A stretch of DNA of 64,000 bases from Coriolopsis trogii (lineage: Eukaryota; Basidiomycota; Agaricomycetes; Polyporales; Polyporaceae), in contig JAHYIO010000001.1 in assembly GCA_020543525.1 (NCBI GenBank), positions 4,568,274 to 4,632,273 on the forward strand. The letters run 5' to 3'. The notes beneath the pieces are model-generated. The model saw nothing but the letters and a program-made list of their open reading frames with translations, made no database searches and had not been told where the DNA came from. Positions 1 through 10,251 of the stretch are shown here, piece after piece. Within the stretch, counting starts at the first letter, position 1. Every line of letters starts with the position of its first letter. The position numbers and the translations under genes are program-made.

Positions 1-3000
1 TCTTCTAGATCTGCGAATATAGCGTTAGCAGGGCGAGAGAATGAAGAACGACCGACAACGTACCTGTCATCTTCAACGGCTTCGGCAAAAAGTGGTCCAT
101 CCCGGCCGCCTTGCACTCCTCCTCGCTCTCCTGCGTGACGTTCGCGGTGAGGGCGATGATGGGCAGCCGGTCGGGCAGCACCCCGCTCCCTTCCAATTCA
201 CGTATCTGCTTCGTCGCCTGGAAGCCGTCAAGGACTGCAATCCACACAGGAAGCATGGTCAGCGGCGTAGAGTGCGGCTATGACGGACGAACGCGTACCA
301 GGCATCTGACAATCCATCAGACAGCAGACAAAGTACGTCTTGCGCACAGCGTCGATCGCCTGCCGTCCATCGTTCGCCGTGACGACCTCATACCCCAGCT
401 TCTCCAGCAGGCGGCAGCCCAGCCTCTGGTTGACCAGGTTGTCCTCGACGACCAACACCTTCGGTCTCTCCACCTCCACCACCTCCACCGCGACATCCTT
501 CACAGGCGAAACGGCAACAATCTCACCCTCTTCCTCTCGCTTCCCCCGCACCTCCTCGCGCCTCACCTTCATCTCCTCCTTCTCCTTCAAGCTCTCGTCC
601 GCGGGCGACGCCGTCGACGTCGACGCAACCTCTCTCCTCCTCTCCTTCTCCTGCTCCCCCACCGGCAGCGCAAACCGCACCTTCCCCAGCCTCACATGCA
701 TCCCCATCCTCTCCCCCGGCGTCTCGACCCACTCGACGACCGTATGCATGATCACCGGCCGCTTCACGAGCACCACGTTCCGGCCCTCGTTCAGCTCAGG
801 CTCCAGCGGCGCCAGCTCCTGCGCGTCCGAGTGCACCACAAACACCGCCACCCTCGCCATCCCGAGCTCGGAGCCCATCAGCTGGCGCAGTGCAGGCGAG
901 CGCGCCACCGTCTCCGCGTCCGTCCAGATCGTGTCCACGCCGTCCCCGACGAGCTCTGCCGCAGACGAGAGAAGCGAGCCGGGGAGCGCGGTGTAGCCGT
1001 ACTGCGTCCAGAGCCGGATGAACCGCTCCTGCGTCCGCGGATTCCGGTACACGACCCGGAGCCGTTTTGTCGCAGCCGCGGGCGCGATGTACGGCGCGAC
1101 GGGCGAGGGCGAACGTGAAGGGAGCGTGACGGGGAGCTGTATGACAAAGGTGCTGCCTGCGCCTTCGACGGACTCGACGTCGACGGTGCCTGACATGCGC
1201 TGCACGAGGTGCTTGACGATGCTGAGCCCCAGTCCGGTGCCTTGCCTTGGCCGCGTCATAGACGTGTCGGCCTGGCGAAAAGGCTCAAATAGCGCGGGAC
1301 GGAAGCTCTTCGGTATCCCGCAACCGGTATCGGCGACTTCGATGCGGAGTTGCGTGGGGCCACTCATGGAGACAGAGAGGCAAATGTAGCCTTCTTCGCA
1401 GAATTTTTGGGCATTAGAGAGCAGCTGTGCAGGCCGCAGTGAGCACGATGGAACGCGTACACGAACGCACCAATAGCGAGCTTACGTTCATGAGAATCTG
1501 GGAGCAGCCCCGTCAGCGTAGGCCTTTGCGGAAAAGATATGAGACCCACTCACCCTGAACGCATATGTCTCATCCAGATACACAGCATGCGGGACATCTT
1601 TTGCGACCCAAATGATCACGTCGACGCCGGGCAATCCGGGCTGGATGCCTCTCGCCTCGGTAATCTTGGCAATGTCTTCAATCATCTTCCGGATCTCCAT
1701 ATGAACAGGTCGTGCAGACAACTCCGCATTATTGCGGTCAAGTTTGCTGAAGTCTACGGGGGGCAAAGTTGAACTGCGACCGTGTCCATAAAGCACAAAG
1801 CGCGACTTACCGAGCACATTCCCTGCAATGACGTTGATTGCATGGCATGCCTGCTGAATGCTCGTCACATACGCGCTCTGCTCCTCCGTCAACTCGGTTC
1901 TCGCGAGCAGCTCGCAATATCCATTAACGGTATGCAGCGGCGTTCGAATCTTGTCGTCCAAGACATGGATCAGCCATAGGTCATACGCACATCTACCAGA
2001 CGACAAGTGCAGCTCACCTCGTGGCTCGCAACGGAGATGAACTGCTGCTTCAGCTCAATGGCCTGCTCCGCAGCCTCCTTCTCTGCCATGATCCTCCATA
2101 GCCTGCGTTTGGTGAGGATCATCTCTGCCATCCGGTTTCTCGCGGTGATCGCTGCATGGGAGAGCACTGCGTTCGACACCACGCACACCGTGAGCGCGAT
2201 CCCGGCGATCGTGAATTGCAAAAACGCCGGATAGCCTGCATTCGGGGAGGGAGGCGCGTACGTATAGAACGTAGCTGCCGCCATACCTGTGAATCATCGC
2301 GTCGCCATGAGTAAGATCACAAGCTGGAGAAGAACAAGTGACGCACCGGTGTAGTGCATAGAGCAGCACCCGATCGCGGCAAGGGTACTGAAGATCATCT
2401 GCTGGCCGAAATGCGACTCCATATGCACCATGAACATGCACCCGACGAAGCACACGGAGAACGCCACGATATAGGACAGCGCGACGATGCGCATGTCCCA
2501 AGCAATCCGGCCCTGCGGTAGCTGCATCGCCCACATGCCTACGGACAGCGGTTCGATCAGCTCATGGGGTATATGCGTTCGACGGACACTTACCGCAGTA
2601 GTGCATGAATACGATCGCGGCCGCCCATATGATGGCACGTATGAAGAGGAAGACACTGATCGACTTGTAGTGCATCCTGACCCAATACCGCCAACCAAAC
2701 TCCGGCAGGGGGCGTTCTTTCGCACGCGCCCTGATTCTCAGACGCGTTTCGCGGCTAAGGCCTGCATGCAGTGGCTCGCCCCACGAGCTCGAGGATGAGG
2801 TGGCGAGCGTCGTACCTGATAAATTACCGATGAACGAGGAGTCGTCCGAGCTTGAGGTAGTAGTGGTGGAACTGCCACTGGGTGTGGGATCCCGTGACGC
2901 TCGACGGCCTGTGGACTGTGAAAGTGCACGATGGAGTAGCCGATGGCGGGCAGACCTTGCTGGAGACCTGCTTGCTTTGTGCGGATTGTCTGGGAGGGAG

Positions 3001-4089
3001 AAGGAAGGCCGGCGCCGGCTCGCTGGCGAATGTACGTTTCCGTTGGTGGATGATGATGCGGCGGGCGGGTCGTCACGGCGTGTCGCGAATGGTTGGTTCG
3101 AGGAGGGTGCACTATCGACATCTTCATCGCTGCTGCCTTCGATGTCTTCTTCGACTGCCGGATGTTCTTCAGTCACAGAGCCAGCGCTTCGTCCCTCGGC
3201 ATCCGATGTCCGTAGAGGAGTATAGCCTGCCTCGAGATCCGGTACTCTGCGAGCCCAGAGTAGGTTCGCGAGAGTATTACGGAGGTCATGCTTCCAGCTC
3301 GACAAGGTACGGACGGGTGTCGAGTTCTCTATTGCCTCCGTAGCATATGGAGTAGCAAGGGCAGCAAAAGTAAAGGCAACCGCCACGAATGCGGAGAGAA
3401 TGGTCAAAGATATATCGAAGTGAACGTTGAGGTCCAGTCGACATGCGAGCATACCAACTATAGGCGTTCAATGAGTAATCGCGTAACATGTTATAATGGC
3501 ATGGAAGACGAGGATGGTAACGCGGGCTCACAGCAAAGCGCGAAGGACCGCAAAGTGCCTGCGCAGTCTGCGTCTGCAAGCCTCGGAGTCATATGGTGCA
3601 ATATACGACCATATATTACGTAGCAACAGTCCATTAGCTGGTGACATCCAGCGAGCCGAAACGGACCTTGGTGAGTAGTGGTTTCGGTCTGGGCTTGTGG
3701 GCAACCCTTCGGCGCGGGTGACGAGTGGTAAAACGCTCGAAAGCCGAAGGACTAGGGTACGCTTGAACGACAGACAGACGGCCACAACGAATTCGATCCC
3801 GGTAAATATTGCTCACCAAAGTGCATGGACCATATGGCGCAAAACCCAAATGCGATGCTTGCGAAAAACGTCCAAATCCACTTCTGCACAGTATTCCGAG
3901 TGTACTTTGCGTGTATCATGATTTGGGTGCTTGTGTATGCGCCCAACCAAGAGATGAGGAAGGAGAGGGCGACCAGCTAGGGTGAATTAGGTTCATAATT
4001 AGCGCGAGCTGTAAGTGAGGGTTGTTAGGTCGGAGACGCACCTCGGGAGACCACTGGGGACTGAGCTGACGCTCTTGGAGGTCGTCCAT
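1..4089 (-). CDS. MHYT-sensor hybrid histidine kinase (C-terminus off left edge)
   Basis: A membrane-bound two-component sensor kinase. Reading from ATG at 4089: a short first exon (MDDLQERQLSPQWSPE), intron 4041-3977, then an integral-membrane MHYT region with the diagnostic motifs WSMHF (~3830), VFMHYCG (~2600) and CCSMHYTG (~2360), interrupted by a long Ser-rich cytosolic loop (~2800-3250). A helix leads to the H-box, split by intron 2017-1950 as SHE | IRTPL. The ATPase domain shows DTGCGIP, FEPFRQAD and GTGLGLSI (1200-1340). The receiver shows VLVVEDNLVNQRLG, phospho-acceptor LMDCQMP, and KPLK after a further intron. A last donor at 63 and acceptor at 11 lead to an exon running off position 1. 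Domain order is seen; MHYT domains are proposed to bind metal and sense small ligands (family knowledge). The ligand is unknown. Exons between 3300 and 3830 are uncertain. Confidence 0.9.
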
Positions 4090-5723
4090 GGGGTGGACTG
4101 GGCCGCCGTGCAAGGCGAGGAGGATGCCTTAGGAGACGTGGTGGGCAACGAGCGGGGAGACAGGGGAGACGAGGACGGAGACGGAACTGCCACGGCGTTG
4201 AAGTGACCCATCGAGTGTCAACGAACCGTGTGCGAACTGGCGCGGGTGCACTCGTGCCATGACATCATCCTTATGTCAGCGTTTGCCCTTGAGCTTCCGG
4301 CCCAGAGCGCAGCTGCCGACAGCTGAAGAGGATCGTCGACGCTCACATGCGCAGTCATCGTCCGCGGATTCGCACGAGGGAAAGCAGTGCGGATTGCAAT
4401 GACGCTGCTCTCCTCCTCATGCCCAAACAGGCTCCTCACTTGCCTTTCTTAGTACACGTTCTAGGCTCCGTTCTCTATAGACTTCCGCCCTCGGTCGTTA
4501 ACAGCAAACTGTCTGCACGTTTCATCCATCCATCGACCTCCAATATAACCGCGTCTCCCCAGTCGGCCCTCCTATCCAACACTCATCTTCTCCTGCCACA
4601 CCTGCACCCCAAACTCCGCACACGCCCTCCGAGTCTCCGGCCACCAAAACTCGAGCGGCTCGGTCGAGCGCAGCACGATACTCGTCTCCGCAGGCTACTG
4701 GCGCGCTTGTCTCCGATAGTGCCGATGGTGCGGACAGCATGACAATGCTATTGGCCGCCACATTGAGCCACAGGCTCAAGCATGGAAGGTGCGTTGAGCA
4801 CCTAAGATGGTTGAAGGCGTCCGGAATTCATCGCTCTTGCTCTGCGTCATGCGCTTGTGTGGTGTAACACCGGTGCACAAGCTCGGACCATCGAAGAGAG
4901 ACCGTAAACACGATGATGATTTACCGAAAACGTTCATGACACGCATTCCGGGTCATATGTTGTGCAACATTCAATTCCGTCGGGAAAGAATTCAGTGTAG
5001 CACACTGTTAGTAGTTTCACTCACCGACATAATCACTCGAAGTTTCGGTCCAAGTGACGGGCGCACTTTGAGGCAAGAGCATCGGGTAGTCAGCGTGGAG
5101 CCAACCCTCGCGTCGCGGATGCAGTACGAAGTTTGGGTTTGCTTCTCTCGAGCTCTTTGCAAATTTTCCTGCGCCTATAATGTCCATGCAACGAACTCGG
5201 AGAGACTGACAAGGAACCCGGCGCAAAGCCCGGCCAAGCCTTCCTGTAGCGCAAGGCGCGCGAAGCCCGTATGAGACCGGAGGCGTAGTTGTGTTCAGAG
5301 ACGAGGCGTATCTGTGTCGCTCCAGAGGGGTAAACTCTAGATAGGGTGCGTTAGTGTTCTGGTATGCCTCCACTGGCGCAAACTTGTAAGGTGAGTTCAA
5401 TCGGGAATTCACTCCGCACGCTGAACCCTCTGAGGCACGTTGCTGTAGTGAGTTAGCCTGCGTCATTATAAAGAAGTCATGAAAAGGGTAGCTTGTGGAG
5501 GTCCTGTATCATATTAGCTGCCAGCAAGACGTAGTAAAGCAAGAGGTAGTAACAGAAAGTATCGGAGGGAGCGAGAAGAGATCGAAGTCAGATAGACAGG
5601 TGGAAGCGCAGAAGTTGTCGAGGACAATCAAACGAGCTTACACAGTGAACAAACCGAACTGAACCAACGCGCCTCCCTGATACGGACGATCCGCATCGCC
5701 ACAACAGCCGCTCTTGCAGAGTC
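4090..5723. other. Gene-poor interval with an F-box gene fragment
   Basis: I see no convincing complete gene between the histidine kinase start and the F-box gene. Open frames here (for example 5017-5466 minus, 149 codons) lack recognisable motifs and splice structure. The only interpretable content is the fragment at 4583-4696, listed separately. Confidence 0.5.
4583..4696 (-). pseudogene. Fragment of the F-box gene 3' end (copy 1)
   Basis: A 114-base stretch differs at only about two positions from 5735-5848, the 3' end of the neighbouring F-box-like gene. On the minus strand it keeps the protein tail (PLEFWWPETRRACAEFG, then WQEKM) but has its own stop just beyond. At 4697 homology stops abruptly, so the rest of the gene is missing. 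To its left it resembles the sequence beside the third copy near 7260-7290 rather than the intact gene. This looks like a recent partial duplication or conversion tract, not a functional gene. Confidence 0.8.
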
Positions 5724-6731
5724 CTACTCAAGAGTCATCTTCTCCTGCCACACCCGCGCCCCAAACTCCGCACACGCCCTCCGAGTCTCCGGCCACCAAA
5801 ACTCGAGCGGCTCGGTCGAGCGCAGCACGATACTCGTCTCCGCAGGCTTTGCAAACAGCCCTCGGCGCAGCGCACCCCCGATCGCGCACCTCGCCAAGTT
5901 CCAATTCACATTCTCCATCTGCCACCGCGGGAGGTCCATGACGAGGATGCGCAGCCGCGGGGGAAGGCGGCGCTTCAGGTCCGTGAGACGGAAGCCACTG
6001 GTATGGAGCTGCTCGAGATTGGGGAACGCGACCAGTATGTCCTCCAGCGGCCCGATCGTGCACGTCACACCTAGCAGCATACGAAGGGAGGTGACGGACG
6101 GGAGAGGGGCCGGGAACCGCTTGCGACCTTCGTGAGACATTGTGTCATAGTCGAGATGTAGATGGGTGAGAGACGGGAAGGACGCGATGAGTTTGTAGAG
6201 GTTCAACTGCATGCTACCGTCCACAAAGTGGAGCGAATGCGCCCGGCTGGGCATGACTCGGACGGTGAGAGAGCGGCAGTCTCCGATCAACTGCTCGACC
6301 TCGTCAAAGTCGGACGCGGACGAGTCACGAGTGAGGTTCACGCAGGCTCTGCGGTGACAACGCGCGGTCGCCGGTGCTGCCGCCGAGATGGTAAGACGCT
6401 GGGCTCCTAGGGAGTCGTCCAGGTCCACGGCGTCCATCGTCTTCCGCTTCTGGAGTGCGTAGTCGTCCTGGTCTTTCATCGTCAACACCGGTGGCAGTCG
6501 TGCAGCGATCTGGTGAAACGGGGGATTGATGCTCGCGAGAGCGTCGTACAGAGTCCTCCGCTCTCGAGAGCTTACCGTCTCGACCCATACATCTGTCAGG
6601 ATCGACTCAATGAGCTCTGTCGGCAGTCTCGGACTTGTTGAGTGCCTCTGGCCTAACGCGTCAAATAATTTTGTTGATTGGTATCTGAAGCAACTGAAGG
6701 TTAGAGCGAACAGACCTTGATTCAGGGACAT
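5724..6731 (-). CDS. F-box/LRR-like protein
   Basis: An uninterrupted frame of about 335 codons from ATG at 6731; the same frame stays open to 6833 with an earlier ATG. The N-terminal part carries an F-box-like stretch (SPRLPTELIESILTDVW). Leucine-rich repeat-like segments follow (SFPSLTHLHLDYD, LPSVTSLRMLLG, AFPNLEQLHTSGF, LPPRLRILVMD), ending with FWWPETRRACAEFG and WQEKMTLE. This layout is typical of the large basidiomycete F-box families, which are thought to recruit substrates to SCF ubiquitin ligases. The substrate is unknown. Two 3'-end fragments of this gene family lie on either side (4583-4696 and 7290-7395). F-box assignment rests on motif reading only. Confidence 0.65.
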   Translation of the reverse strand: MSLNQGLFALTFSCFRYQSTKLFDALGQRHSTSPRLPTELIESILTDVWVETVSSRERRTLYDALASINPPFHQIAARLPPVLTMKDQDDYALQKRKTMDAVDLDDSLGAQRLTISAAAPATARCHRRACVNLTRDSSASDFDEVEQLIGDCRSLTVRVMPSRAHSLHFVDGSMQLNLYKLIASFPSLTHLHLDYDTMSHEGRKRFPAPLPSVTSLRMLLGVTCTIGPLEDILVAFPNLEQLHTSGFRLTDLKRRLPPRLRILVMDLPRWQMENVNWNLARCAIGGALRRGLFAKPAETSIVLRSTEPLEFWWPETRRACAEFGARVWQEKMTLE

Positions 6732-7212
6732 GACAGAATACGCCAACTCCACTGTGGGTTGCAATTGCTCAAACGAGGCGAGTAGGCAGGGAAGTAAAGA
6801 AGAGGAAGAGTACGGATGTACTTCATGACTCAAAGTCGGCTGCGCTTATGAGACACGCTCGAGCGGCTGCGTATACGCCGCACCGCCTCTCTTCCCGCGC
6901 CCGCCATGCGGCATTTGCCAGAGGTCACAAAAGCGGAGACCGATTCGCAGTCGGGATCATTGAACGTCGTATGGAGAGACAAGTTCGAGTGAGGCCAAGC
7001 AGGTAACTTCAGTTCCATCATCCGTGGGTGAACGTTGAGCCGCGAATCGGTCCACTTTGGTCCTCGTGCATGACCCAATTTGTCTGGAGACCCCTCGACA
7101 ACCTGGACGTGACCGGTCGGTGAGTTTCGTGTGTTGGTTGTTCGAACATTGAGAACTTGAGTTGTCACCGACATGAGTATATGTTACAACGATTACTTAT
7201 ACTTATTCCGCA

Positions 7213-7249
7213 GGTCAACCCAACATTGACGGTCAATGTTGGGTTGACC
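7213..7249. repeat. Perfect 37-base palindrome
   Basis: Two 18-base arms (7213-7230 and 7232-7249) are exact reverse complements around a single central G at 7231. The arm begins GGTCAACCCAAC and ends CATTGAC. Flanking bases (A at 7212 and A at 7250) do not extend the pairing. It lies about 40 bases from the third F-box fragment. It could be a foldback left by a mobile element, a dimeric protein-binding site or a structured RNA; nothing decides between these. Confidence 0.95.
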
Positions 7250-7289
7250 AGGCTGCCGCAACTTCCGCGTTTCCCAGTCCGCCCTCCTA

Positions 7290-7395
7290 CCTAATAGTCA
7301 TCTTCTCCTGCCACATCCGCATCCCAAATTCCGCATAAACCCTCTGCGTCTCCGGCCACCAAAGTTCCAGCGGTTTGTCCGAGCGCAATACAATA
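7290..7395 (-). pseudogene. Fragment of an F-box gene 3' end (copy 3)
   Basis: Read on the minus strand, this stretch encodes TIVLRSDKPLELWWPETQ followed by a segment ending in WQEKMTI. This is clearly homologous to the C-terminus of the F-box protein at 5724-6731 (SIVLRSTEPLEFWWPETR) but more diverged than copy 1. Upstream of about 7400 the similarity fades and no full-length frame exists. It shares with copy 1 the sequence just beyond the stop (CCAGTC-rich, 7270-7290), which the intact gene lacks. I call it a truncated pseudogene. Confidence 0.7.
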
Positions 7396-8070
7396 GTCTG
7401 GCGTACCCCTTCTATTTTCTGCGCCAACAGGGTACAACACCAACATCCTCATGAAGAAGCTTCTTGCCAAATGGAAGACCACCCTCGGCGCAGGACCGAA
7501 CAAGGCTCCCTTCACCCCCTTTGTCGCTATCACAAATCCCAAACTCGCAACGCGCTTTACGGTGCATCGAAGTATGACCTTCGACGGCGTGAAGCCGCAT
7601 TCAAGACTTCACTTCGCAGCTTGAACACTGGATGATGCCCGCGATAACTTTATAGCACAGTATGGAAGTACTCGTCCACTCGTAAATTCAAGATTGGAAC
7701 ACAGAAGGTACATGTTGGCATGAGACTTGGTCAAGGTCAGTTTCGAAACATACTGTTCCAGCTGTCAGTGTAACTGCATTGTTATACATGGGGTACAACG
7801 GATTTATCAACAAAGTTTCGATACTTGGGGTAAATCCAACTCGAATCACTGGGGTCGTGATAGTGATATTATTGCCCCAGCGATAACTATCCCGTGAAGG
7901 CCAACTCTACAGCAACTCGATCGACTCGAGGGGGGTGTGCCAGTGGACCGCCGCACACCCGTACTTGACCAAACTTGCATATCGCCCGGTCTTATTTTGC
8001 CCCTCAATCTTGTTCAGCGACTCAAGTCAGTTCCACCTAACAACATGAGCGCTCCTACACTCACGTTCCC

Positions 8071-9595
8071 TCAGTCCTTCATACGCATATTGTACATCGC
8101 TATCAGCGTAGTCTCGTCCACCTCCCGCGGGACGGGAAACATTGAGTATGCGATCTCCGGCGACATTCGCATCCCCTGCTCGTCCTGCCAGACGCGCAGC
8201 AGCATGGGGCTGCTCCGTTGCACCGCGACGATCTTGAGCGCGCCAAGTCAAAATGCTTCCCGGATCCTGCCAGGCGCGCTGCTGCGCAATTCGCCACGCG
8301 TGTGCGATAACCTCGTCACCGATATCGCCATCGAGCTCGATGCCAAACTCGCCGTTGCGCCCAAAGCCTAGCGCATGCACGGCCATTGCAAAATCGTCGG
8401 GAGTGAACCGCCCACGCTCGCGCTCCTCCATGAGAAGCATCTGCAACTCTATCGGGACGTAACCGTTCAGGGTGAGCATCGTGCTGATGATTGTGCTGTA
8501 ATGGGTTGAATTGACAATCGTGTTGACAGGATCACACTGGCACTGTGCGAGGTAAGCGAATGCAAGACGTTCTGCAAGATGTGAGTGTTGGTGGTAGTTG
8601 AGGATTACAGGTGCTTACCCCATGTGTACGAGCTCGGTGTCAGGCCAAGTGTGTGCCATGACGCAAGGAAGACAGTGTAGCTGAACAGCTCTTCCAGAAC
8701 TCCGTCCCGTGAAACTACATGTCCATGAAGAATTGAGTAGCAGCCTGAAACGTTCAGAAGGTAACTCACGTTGAGTGACATGCGCGCCGATCCCTGTCTG
8801 ATACAGATCACGGACACCGTCCACCTTGACATGTAGCACCATAGTGTTGTAGTCCTTCAAGCCATCCTCTGTCGGCATGTCAGCCCAGGCAAAATACCAC
8901 GCTAGGCAGCACTCACCCTTCTTCTCGAGGATTGCCAGCCAGGCGCTGATTTCGACCCAAGCACGAAGGAGTTTCTTACGCGAAAGCTGGCCTTCCTCTG
9001 TCGCGGGGTTAATCGCAGGCGGTTGCAGGGCAGGCTCGAGCGCGCCGCCCTCTTTTTGTGCTATTTGTTCGACATGGAAACCTAGGGCGGCGAAGACCTT
9101 CTCTCTGAAAACGTCAGCGATGCTCGCCGTACGTCTCATAGAGGGCTACGAAATACACATACACAGTCTCGTTCCAGCCGACCTTGGCCCGAAACTTGGG
9201 CCTACCAATAGGGAGAGCGCGCAGCTCGTCTCTCCAAAGGCGATTGTCGAGTATTCTACGTGTCCGTTTGTTAGGTATGACCAAGCGGAGGGGCAAGGGG
9301 TGACGTACGTCAGTACAGTTTCCCAGCCGTGGCCCTTGGAGTCTTGTCGAGGGCAGGATTCTTGATCTTATCGGCGGTGAACTCGTCGACAAGGGAGGGA
9401 GGAATCACACCGGGGATGACATCAGAGACAAGACAGTACGTTGAGCATTGACAGCATAGATACAGGTCAAGGAGGAGATCCTCGTGAGTGTACGGGGGGC
9501 TGAGCTTTGTCGCGTCAACGGCTTTGGGGTAGTGGTGCCAGTGATGTGTGAGATTGGCTTGGCCGAACGGCTGGTCTTTGTCACCGATGCAAGAG
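8071..9595 (-). pseudogene. Decayed partial inverted copy of the Ubp2-like deubiquitinase gene
   Basis: The minus strand here matches the plus-strand interval ~53172-54706 of the intact deubiquitinase gene, introns included, so it is a DNA-level duplication and not a retrocopy. Shared tracts include THHWHHYPKAVDATKL, LLLDLYLCCQCSTYCLVSD, EEGQLSRKKLLRAWVEI and MLLMEERERGRFTPDDFA. It cannot encode the protein. A 10-base deletion near 9330 removes residues just before GWETVL and shifts the frame. A replacement near 8240-8262, shorter by 17 bases, shifts it again. A stop follows near 8071. The N-terminus and the catalytic USP domain are both absent. Homology ends sharply at both edges. Confidence 0.88.
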
Positions 9596-10251
9596 GAAAA
9601 TGTCGGCACCGACCACGCCTGCGCAAAACAGTTGCAGTCGTCGGAAGCGGCCCGGAGCCGCGTCTGAGATGCATAATGAACAAACAAGTGAGGTTCAAGG
9701 TCAAGGTGAAGACAGTCCCACTCACCTTCAACCAACCAGGCACCGTAGAGTGTGAGTTCATTCACGACAAATCACGTTCCCCCAAGTCAGTCCACGCTCA
9801 TGCAAAGCTCGATGCTCGAATGTGCCAATAGTCCATGCAGGGCACTGTGCATAATAAAGAACGATACGTAGAAACCAAAGCACAAAAGAAAAGAAAAAAA
9901 AAGTATACTACTTTGGATCGTACTCGCATTTTGCAGATGGTGATTACGCAGAGGGGCCCACGGCACGCCCGCCACCGCGCCGCTCGAAGAGTCCGTTGTG
10001 CTCATGACTTGCTACAGGAGGTATGAGGAGAGCGTTCAGTCAACAGCCAGCACCAGAGGAACGGGTCCCGCAGCAGCACAGGGAGCGCATAAAGGAGTGT
10101 CTATTTCCCGTAAGGACTGTAAGGGTATCGTCAAGTGTGCTACGTCGCCGCCGTGATGCTGCCTGTTGCCACACGCTGCTGCACACAACCTCTGCATGAC
10201 CTGTCAGCCCACGAGACCTTGCATGGGCAGGCAGCGATCATGCGCACCTCA
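9596..10251. other. Interval without a supported gene
   Basis: Between the duplicated deubiquitinase fragment and the tetraspanin stop codon I see only short frames and an A-rich run near 9890-9900. The 115-codon plus frame over 9484-9831 is antisense to the pseudogene for part of its length and is probably not coding. Confidence 0.5.

Larger units (their letters stand above)
6732..8070. other. Interval with palindrome and F-box fragment
   Basis: No intact gene is visible. It holds the perfect palindrome at 7213-7249 and the third F-box 3' fragment at 7290-7395. The 114-codon minus frame at 6830-7174 has no recognisable feature and probably is not coding. Confidence 0.5.

Noticed and set aside
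111..1118. Long plus-strand frame (335 codons)
   Set aside because: It is antisense to the ATPase and receiver exons of the histidine kinase, with a His/Arg/Leu-rich composition typical of a shadow frame in GC-rich coding DNA.
6685..6715. A short intron near the start of the F-box gene at 5724-6731
   Set aside because: Splicing GTCTGT...TTCAG would shift the frame, whereas the unspliced frame is continuous.
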